A stretch of DNA of 64,000 nucleotides, taken from Pleurotus djamor. Lineage: Eukaryota > Basidiomycota > Agaricomycetes > Agaricales > Pleurotaceae. This document shows, piece by piece, positions 56,639-64,000 of this stretch. Every line of letters begins with the position of its first letter. Positions within the stretch are counted from its first letter, which is position 1. The stretch covers positions 1 through 64,000 of the forward strand of contig JAPEVF010000207.1 of assembly GCA_029747585.1 (NCBI GenBank), written 5' to 3'. The position numbers and the translations under genes are program-made. The notes beneath the pieces are model-generated. The model searched no databases and was not told where the DNA came from. It was given only the letters and a program-made list of their open reading frames with translations.

Positions 56639-58465
56639 GGATATGGTTGAGGGGGGTTGAGAGCAAGGAATCGGGTGTCCCAATTTGCGATGACCCAGTA
56701 CTTTATGGGGTTGGTTATCAGGCGTTACGCTTTAGCAGATTGTCACTGGCTCACGGATGGACCTCATCAAGTTGTCAATCCAACGATCTACATCATGATT
56801 CAAATACCAATCATGTTTGGTCGCATCGTTACACCGATGGGGGTACAAGGACAAACCAAGCAGCGTTGTTAAAAGAAGAAAGAAGACGTGATGAACAGAT
56901 GGGAGTTGTGGGAGACGATGTTGGAGGCGCAGAGATAGCGCGGCGCAGTCAACGAGGTCTTCTCATCGTTCTCTTGATGCTGATAGTCATGTCTGATGCT
57001 CGATGTTCGATGACTGTAGGTTCTTTGTCCAATCTTCATAGCTGTGACTGTGTAACCGGTGCCTTCAACGCATCAGATTGACTTGGCCCACTCCTGGCTC
57101 CTATACCGCACGTGAGCGTGATGACGCATTCGTCCAATCCTCAAGTCCCCTCATCCGACCATCACCATTGCGAAGGATGTCCTTCGGAGGTACATGATCC
57201 TCGAACACTCTCAGAAAGGGCATCTGTCTCTCCTACGCCACGAATACTACTTGCCTGCGTACGGACACATTGGGTAATAAGCTGGTGCGCTCTGGAATCA
57301 ATATTTTTTCTGTGTCGGATGAATCATCTCCTTCGTAGCTTATTCGAAAAAATTCCCGATGAAACCACCTTTAAAATCTCAGGGAACACCGTCGATCTGT
57401 GTAACAGCACAGTGCATCACATCTCAGTCCCCGGGTGAATCCAATGGAGAGGCGTGCGCAAACATTTCGCGCCCCATGGGTTAGCGTTTCCAAGCTTCGG
57501 ATACCTGTGCTTCAGCGACAGGATTGCGGGCCGCGAGGTAGACGGAGTGGTCTACGACGGATGGGTTGGTTGATGGTTTCGGAGGATTCAAAGTCTAAGA
57601 ACTAGTTTACTGAGGTGTGTTCTCTTTTTCCTCTCTCTTGTTTCGTCCTCACTCTCATCGTGCCTTGGAATTTATCCTGCTCATTTTTAGCTGCGTGCTA
57701 TGCGTACGGCGAGACTGAACACGCACCTCATCCTCCTCCTTAAAATCTCGTTACCTCGGTACCCTGCCCAAGCCCTTCATCGCCGAAATGGTCCTACGCA
57801 ACCGTAGAATGTAACAGTCCTTCCGTGCTCTGTTGGAAGCAGATAGGATGGTTTCGTCGTTTTAAGGTAGCTATTGCTGAACCGAAACGCGAATTCTTCT
57901 GTCCAACCGGACGCCGACCGTCGGTCTCTGCCATGAGCTCAGCGTCGAAGACGAGAGCTTATAACCTCCTTCATCGACGCACGGCTCTTTCGTCGTCCGG
58001 CATGACCAGCTTCGAACCCTGCGCTTGGAGCATCGACAGGCTACATACTAGCCCTCTCAAGTCGTCAATATGGTCATGGGGTTCCGGGACAAAACGGTGC
58101 GGATTTGATACAATCATATTGGTCTTGAGCCGGGTCAGGGCCCTATGAACATCGGGGAAGGTGTGTTTGTCTTCTTCCCACCGCTTTCTCAATGTTCCGT
58201 TTGCTTATGCATCTTAATAAGTAGACACTTGTAGCTGATTCTTCACGCTGGTTACAAGCTCAAACCGTAGCAACGCATATCCTCGTTGTCGGGAGGAGCT
58301 GGAGGTCTTGCAGAGGTGCCTACGGCCTTTGCACAGTGCTGTTGTCTTTAACGGTGACGCTGCGGTTGACGTTAGATCGCCATTGGCGACGATTATGCTA
58401 GGCTCTACCCGCGGTATGTCTCTTCCGCTCGAAGGAATTTCCCCAATACATCGCTAACACATCAC
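56639..58465. other. 1.8 kb stretch upstream of copy E
   Basis: A minus-strand patch at 57971-58192 (RALTRLKTNMIVSNPHRFVP, then HDHIDDLRGLVCSLSMLQ) reads like protein but has no start, partner exon or known family. Otherwise nothing is seen. Confidence 0.3.
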
Positions 58466-59100
58466 CTCAGGACAACATCTCCCTTGTTTCTCGCTTCTCT
58501 CCCCCATTGTCTATGCCCGTCCTTGCTGGTTTGTGTTAGACAGCGGTACTGACGGAGCGTCACCTGTGGGTGGATCATTGGATTTGGTGGGTATGCTCCA
58601 GACATGCGCTACCGATGCTAGACTATGGTGCGAAGAAGACGCGAGCGATGAATCAGCGAGTTGTTACGGATATTTCAAAGTTAATGAGTCTGGATCGGAT
58701 CTCTTGGGAAGGACTATTGCTTCCAAGTCTTTCGTGAGTCGTTCAGTTTGTCGAACGGTACAAATCACTTACTGGACATCACAGGGACGAACGTCATCTC
58801 CCTTGTTTCTCGTATCCACCTACCCCATCGTCTATGTGTATCCTCGCTGGTGTCTGTCAGACGGCGGTACTGCGGGAGCGTCGACGTTTGGGCTGGGTGT
58901 TGAATAGGGTGGGTATAATGCAGAGATTCGCCATGGATACTACTCTACGGTGCGGAGCAGGTGGGAGTGACATCACGGATACTTTGAACTCGATGCGTTT
59001 GGGTGGGATCTACAGGGAAGAAGTGTTGTCGGTGAGTCTTAGACGAGCCTCTTTCTTTGTTGAAGGTGACGAATTGCTTACTGGACTGTGGTGCAGGGCT
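58466..59100 (+). repeat. Diverged tandem duplication (two units of about 317 bases)
   Basis: Unit 1 (58466-58780) and unit 2 (58781-59100) share CATCTCCCTTGTTTCTCG near their starts, then TCTATG, CGGTACTG-GGAGCGTC, and a final patch with CTTACTGGAC. Encoded peptides also match: YGYFKVNESGSDLLGRTI in unit 1 against HGYFELDAFGWDLQGRSV in unit 2. Unit 1 is open in one frame (58533-58907); unit 2 has stops in the matching frame. It looks like an internally repeated, decayed gene of unknown family just upstream of P2. Confidence 0.5.
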
Positions 59101-59326
59101 GATTACGTACTATGTGCCGCTGGGACCTACGTTGCAGGACAGAACGGCAGCATCTTACTGCAGGAGGTTGAAATGAGGGCTGTTCCGTGACCATGGGCAG
59201 CAGCTTCAAATGGAAATTGGTACAGGTGGTGACAATTGACCGCATGAGAGCGTCCCCTGCCGGCGATTTTCAACAGGTGAGACAGCTGTCCATCATCTTT
59301 TTTTATTCTCACCTTTCAGTCTCATT

Positions 59327-60110
59327 ATGAACTTCCAAACTCTAGTTACATTTGCTGCCGTATCCCTATGCGCTCTGGTTGCCCAAGCGCAGATCACCAT
59401 CGGTTCCGACTTCAAAGCTAGCAGCACCTTGTCGCTTGGTGGTCTCGCCTCTCCGGAGCTACTCAACAACATGACCAGTGTCGGTGTAAGTCATTCCATC
59501 CGTCGTCGAGGTCATTCTGATCCATTTCTCACAGCATATCTCTGGAAGCTCCCTCGACTCATCTTGTGCTTTCTTTGTCCGCCAGACAGGCGTGTGGAAA
59601 GACCCGAGTACAGGACAATCAGGCGTCACACCTCCTGGGTCCTTCGGCAAAGGTGGTGTCAGCATCTTCAAGGACTTCGGTATCCCCAACGGAGCGATTG
59701 TAAGTTTTCGTTTACTCGTTTCTCAAAAGAACTCGGAATTGGTGCTGAAGCAAAATGGCAGATTGACGAACCTCTTGATGTCTTTACGGGACCCAACATC
59801 GACCTTGACATCTGGTTCACCGTGAGCTTCGTGAGCCCGTGTATCGCGCATTACACCTGGTTCGTCCCCCCTCATTTCCCATTTCACCCGTACCCGTTTG
59901 CTAATAAGTTTTTGATCAGTACCGGGGGCCCTTTCGCGTACACCTATACGTACAACGGCCTCATCTGCGGTCCTCCCGTTGGCGGTTCCTCAAGCAGCGA
60001 GTTTCCTAGCGCTACCAGCTTTGCGCCGGTCCCTTCAAGCTCTAAGGTTAGTTCCTTGAGACTCTCTACTTCTAAATATCACTGACTGGAATTGGTTCGC
60101 TCTCAAGTGA
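59327..60110 (+). CDS. Small secreted protein, QI-family member P2
   Basis: Exons 59327-59485, 59535-59699, 59762-59859 and 59920-60046, then a phase-0 intron and an immediate TGA at 60108-60110, give 183 aa. If the last intron is retained, translation runs 13 codons further to 60085. A signal peptide ending VAQA exposes QITIGSDFKASSTLSLGGLA. Further blocks: ISGSSLDSSCAFFVRQTGVW, GQSGVTPPGSFGKGGVSIF, FGIPNGAIIDEPLDVFTG, IDLDIWFTVSFVSPCIAHYT, AYTYTYNGLICGPP and a Ser-rich end. Four cysteines are shared with P1 and P3 (SSC, SPC, YTC, LIC), enough for two disulphides. I know no named family that fits. The Ser-rich C-terminus lies where P3 carries its linker and CBM1. Confidence 0.75.
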
Positions 60111-61026
60111 GCCTCGTATGAAGGGACCAATTTTTCAACCGTTCATTTTCGTCCAATCTCTGTTGAATCTGTTTCCTTTCCCCCGTGATGTTGCCCGCTC
60201 CAGTGTGTTTGATACACGAAATTTATACGCGATCCACGAGTCCCTTGCTTCGGCCCATGAAAGATGAGAAATGAGAAACCCAATTCAAACCTTTCAATCC
60301 CTCTCCCGCAGCTCGTACGCTATCGACCGTGACTTTACAAATCATAGCTGTCCACTCATCAACTCATCTAACTCACCCCGAAGTGGTCTCTTGAGCAACA
60401 AGCGTACCTGATCACGCGAGCTACACCAACGTACGCGCTGTCATTTCGGCTTTGAAAGCTTCGAGGAAAGTGACATGCGAGGAGGACATTTACCGACACA
60501 CAACACCTTTCTCGCGACATTACGCGGTCATTGGGCGGCGCAAGGTGCTCATAAACAAGGGAATACACGGTTCAAGGTACCTCCTGACTTCGGCGTAGGG
60601 ATGCTACATGCGTGTCGACCAGACGAATCGCGGAGCATCGTAAGGCCGCACTGTCAAATGCGCCGTTTCGCTGTAATTCAAACTCGGTGGCTCGGCTAAC
60701 CATTACCACCAGCTTTCGCTGGATCAGCTTGAACCTTTCCACGAGGTACGTCTTCTCTTCTCCCGTCTGTGACCGACAACTGATAGACAATGATAGGTAC
60801 CCGTTAAACTCCTCCATTATCTCAACTGCGCCGACATTTACTTCTTCCTTCCATCTTACCTCGGCTGTCGCAGCGATTTGAACTTGACGAGAGTCATATG
60901 TCTTTTTTCACAAATCAAAGCTAAAGGGCCCCCACCTAAATGGATAAAAGGACGAGGTAGATACACTTTCAAGTTTCCTTACCACCATTCACTTGTCTCT
61001 TCATTCCTCTACCGATTTATCTAGTG
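60111..61026. other. Spacer between P2 and P3
   Basis: Holds the P3 promoter; GGATAAAAGG near 60941 is TATA-like. No gene recognised. Confidence 0.4.
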
Positions 61027-62042
61027 ATGGGAGTCTTCGCTATTGCTCCTCTCGCTGTCCTCGTTGCTGGCTTCGCCAATGCGCAGATCAACTCCGAATT
61101 CAAGAACTTTACCGCCAGTACCACCGTCGAACTCAACGGCATCGACGACTCAGGCTTCACCTTGAGTGATACCAACATCACCAGTCTCGGGGTATGTCTC
61201 GGGCCCCCCTCCGTAGCGATGAGACTCTGACCTCCTCATCTCAATCTCCCACGCCGTCTTTAGAACATTTCGGGAAGCGTTCTCAAGGTCGATTGCCTTC
61301 TCCTTGTTCGACAACTCGGCGACTGGCAAGACCCCAAGATGAATAACACCGGAAGTGTCACCTTCGGTTTGTTCTCCGCCAATGGAGACACTGTCGCGAA
61401 CAACTTCCAATCCTTCGGTGTTTGTAAGTCATTGACATTGCTCATGATCATCACTATTCAAAAATGATTTTTGTAGATTAACGAGCCGTTGGATATCTCG
61501 ATTTTACCCAACATCAACCACCATTTGTGGTTCACCGTGGATTATTCGAGTTTGTGTGTTGCTTCGTATGGGTGGTAAGTCCCTATTTCAAGTCCCAGCC
61601 GTTGAGTTTAGTCAGCTAACGAGCGTTTTGATTGGAATAGCACCGGAAGTCTGTTCAAGAAATCGTACAACTATAACGGACTTATTTGTAACAACGCCAG
61701 CGCTTCGGGCACCGTGACGCTCCCCAGCTCGACTGCATCCCAGAGTCCGCCATCCAGCACGGACGTTACGCCCAAGGTCAGTATCCCACCCGACTCTCTA
61801 ATCTCAATTCTCAAATACCTCACTTCTTCTAATAGTTTTCTCAGTGCGGAGGTGAGTTTTGGAGAACCAACTACGCCGTGACAGAGGCTGACTTGCTGGG
61901 TAAGGTATCGGGTGGAATGGTCCGACACTCTGCGCGGCTGGTTCGAAATGCGTCCCCATCAATGATGTACGTTCCCAAATTTATGATAAGCTACATTTGT
62001 CTGATAATTTCCTTACTCTAGTTCTTCTCGGAGTGCTTGTAG
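61027..62042 (+). CDS. Secreted QI-family protein P3 with C-terminal CBM1
   Basis: Seven exons (61027-61191, 61264-61419, 61477-61574, 61641-61776, 61836-61851, 61905-61966, 62022-62042) give 217 aa. Signal peptide MGVFAIAPLAVLVAGFANA, then QINSEFKNFTASTTVELNGI, ISGSVLKVDCLLLVRQLGDW, NNFQSFGINEPLDISILPNI, LWFTVDYSSLCVASYGC and YNYNGLICNNA: the same domain, intron sites and four cysteines as P1 and P2. A linker rich in Ser, Thr and Pro (about 155-184) leads to a full fungal CBM1 at 186-217. The CBM1 reads QCGGIGWNGPTLC, AAGSKCVPINDFFSECL, with all four cysteines and the three aromatic positions. CBM1 binds crystalline cellulose, so the N-terminal domain probably acts on plant cell walls. The last two introns interrupt CBM1 and restore the motif exactly, which fixes the model. 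Confidence 0.88.
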
Positions 62043-64000
62043 TCGCGCACCGTTATCCCATTGATCTACCGGTAGTCATCACTTTACGCGTTATGTCCGT
62101 GAACTCTCGCTGTTTTATTCAATAAAATCTCTCGTATCACTGAATCCACGTCACCAAACATGCGTCCGTGTGCTCACCCATTGCCGTGGCCTTGTTTATA
62201 GGCGTGACATTGAAGCTGAGCTCAGTGCTCCCGATACTCAATCTCCATAAGCATACACACCGAATCGCTCATCTGTGTGTAACAAGGCACCTCGTCAGCT
62301 CACCACGTAGAAAACAAATCTCAACCTCTCCACCCCTTTTACTCCTTTCCCTCCTAACTCGCTTCAACCAAGCGCCAATCATCAAACTGCCTTCTTTGTC
62401 TCTCCACCACCACGGTCGTCTCCCCGATACTCAAGCAAGCCTGTTGGCTGTCAAAATCTCGTAAATGGCCGCTGGTATATGCTGAAACCCCACAAGAGAG
62501 GTACCTACACTCTGCAGAACGTCCGTTGAGTTTCTCGTCTCATTTTTCGCTTGCTTTTAGATGACCGTCCTTGTAGCATACACGCACCCAACCTTACGCG
62601 AAAGACCTTCCCTTTTTTCGAGACTCTCATGCTGGAGAGCATCAGATAGATCGTTTGCTACGTGGAAGCTACCTCAAGGAGGCCCGGTTGAAGGGTCCAT
62701 TGGTCAGGTGCGTACCACACGAGCCTCATCTGGTGCTTTCGTATCAGCAAAGCTAACTATCTTCAGATCGCTCGTGTTGAACTCAATGTTTGACTTTCTT
62801 CCGGCTCTACCCGCATCTTTGGATCTTCGCGGTAACGATGGACGACGCAAGTATCGCATTGGAGCTCAGAGTGCTTGAGGTTTATGGAGGGGAATACTTA
62901 TTCGTTTTCTCTGCATTTGGTGCGTAGACTGGCTTCTCCCCTTCCCTTCTTCGCTGAGATCCTATCCTCGGCTCGTATCAGTATAACTACGAATCTGTCC
63001 ACTGCCGGGACGGATTCATGGCATCCCACACCTCCGTCCTTTTTACTTCCCAAGGTGCGCATCATCTATCTCTTTTCGCGCTTTTCTCTAACAACATTTA
63101 TAGAAGCGGAACACAAAACGGCTTTCGGTACAACCAAGCCTTCTCCCCGTCTTTCCAGCGCGAATTACCCCACGTGCTTCTTGAAACTGACGATTCACTC
63201 GCCCTCAGCGCGGCCGTCATGGGTTTGTACCGCCGTCTCGATTATCTTTGAACGTTTCGCATAATCCATGTGTAGTGCGTTTTGTATGTTCTTTTCTCCT
63301 TGTTTCATGCCTGAATCGCTAAAGCTCCATTTACGATTCACAGCCCGATCCCGAGGCTACCAAGTCTATGCCCATGAGGCGGGGATAGTCCCGATGTTGT
63401 CGCCGTACCATGGTCGTCTTTTCAATCTCCCTTGTGAGCTTCGTGTCCATTTTCTCTTCTTATTCCTCGTCATTGGTACCTTGGGTAGGAGCTTATTCGC
63501 GCGATGACACACAGAAGTATTGCTCCTCCCCCTCGCCATCGCTGGGGACCATTGGAGTGGCCTACGATATCACGGCAGCCCTCTTCGAATAGAGGTTCCG
63601 TTGGGAGTAGGTGATCACGTTGATCTTTTTGACGACGAGAGGTCTTGTAGCACACACCTCATGTCAGTATGTACGCCATTCCTCCCAGCTATATCATACT
63701 CACATTTCCGTAGCTCGTTGCGAGTATTCACTCGAAAGCCATAGACTCGTGGGGATTGACGTGTCGTACATTGAGGAGCTGAAGGATCAAACGCTCCTCA
63801 CCGGCTTCGTATCTTCCCACCTGCACGGAAACTGAGCAGCTTTCAGTGCACGTCGGGATCGATGTGTCGTTTCTGGGCCTTGACACTCGCTCCTATCGTT
63901 ACTCGTCACGTGACGATGACGCGTCCCCTTCGGAATTGCTTCGGAAGACTTTCTTGAGCCTTTCTTCGTTTTTTCCGACGACCAGCTTAGTCTCCTGATC
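62043..64000 (+). other. Right edge with coding-like patches
   Basis: Plus-strand patches suggest an unassigned, perhaps broken gene: SLDLRGNDGRRKYRIGAQSA near 62820-62875, LEVYGGEYLFVFSAF near 62876-62920, DGFMASHTSVLFTSQGAHHL near 63010-63065, RSGTQNGFRYNQAFSPSFQR near 63105-63165, and AAVMGLYRRLDYL ending at a stop near 63251. Frames change between patches and not all borders look like introns. I cannot name the family. Confidence 0.3.

Noticed and set aside
1..64000. CRISPR arrays, rRNA and tRNA genes
   Set aside because: No regularly spaced repeats were seen, and no GGTTCRANTC-type internal promoter sat in a foldable context. I cannot run a covariance search, so a missed tRNA is possible.

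Overview
The window is a stretch of nuclear DNA from a mushroom-forming basidiomycete (Agaricomycetes). The evidence is gene style and content: genes cut by many 45-65 base GT-AG introns, an AA9 polysaccharide monooxygenase, a CBM1 cellulose-binding module, the DUF6533 and DUF6534 multi-pass membrane families that are expanded in these fungi, F-box/LRR proteins, a Tnp2/CACTA-like transposase relic and a Helitron. Coordinates of spliced genes were worked out by hand. Where exon lengths could be summed they keep frame, for example AA9 231 aa, aspartic protease 555 aa, CBM1 protein 217 aa, and the three short-chain dehydrogenases 259, 256 and 261 aa.

Layout. 1-3.1 kb: a truncated transposase (minus) beside the 3' end of an unknown gene. 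3.3-14.2 kb, plus strand: a diacetyl/acetoin-reductase-like SDR, an AA9 LPMO, a decayed SEN54 (minus), a decayed mitochondrial S-adenosylmethionine carrier, an MDR alkenal/enone reductase followed by an exon-1 relic of a paralogue, and a conserved hypothetical protein. 14.5-22.0 kb, minus strand: a Hos3-type histone deacetylase, a frameshifted conserved hypothetical, and two more SDR paralogues. 23.3-32.4 kb: three DUF6533 membrane-protein genes in a row on the minus strand, separated by long gene-poor DNA. 33.5-36.3 kb: an F-box protein and a Lys/Thr-rich secreted protein. 40.4-48.6 kb: a membrane-anchored aspartic protease and three DUF6534-type membrane genes. 50.5-62.0 kb: a three-member family of small secreted proteins, one fused to CBM1, with a Helitron (53.1-53.9 kb), a fourth DUF6534 gene and a decayed tandem duplication between them.

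Two themes stand out. First, local gene duplication dominates: 3 SDRs, 2 MDRs (one only an exon), 3 DUF6533, 4 DUF6534 and 3 members of the secreted family. Second, many copies are broken. Some breaks are nonsense changes at CGA, TGG or TAC codons. Others are one-base frame slips, at least one in a homopolymer run (T7 at 43482-43488), so assembly error and true decay must be told apart. The most novel item is the secreted family at 50529-51335, 59327-60110 and 61027-62042. It has a signal peptide and a domain of about 150 residues with four conserved cysteines that I do not recognise. In one member it is joined through a Ser/Thr/Pro linker to a complete CBM1, which suggests a plant-cell-wall role alongside the AA9 enzyme. 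No biosynthetic gene cluster, CRISPR array, rRNA or tRNA gene was recognised.
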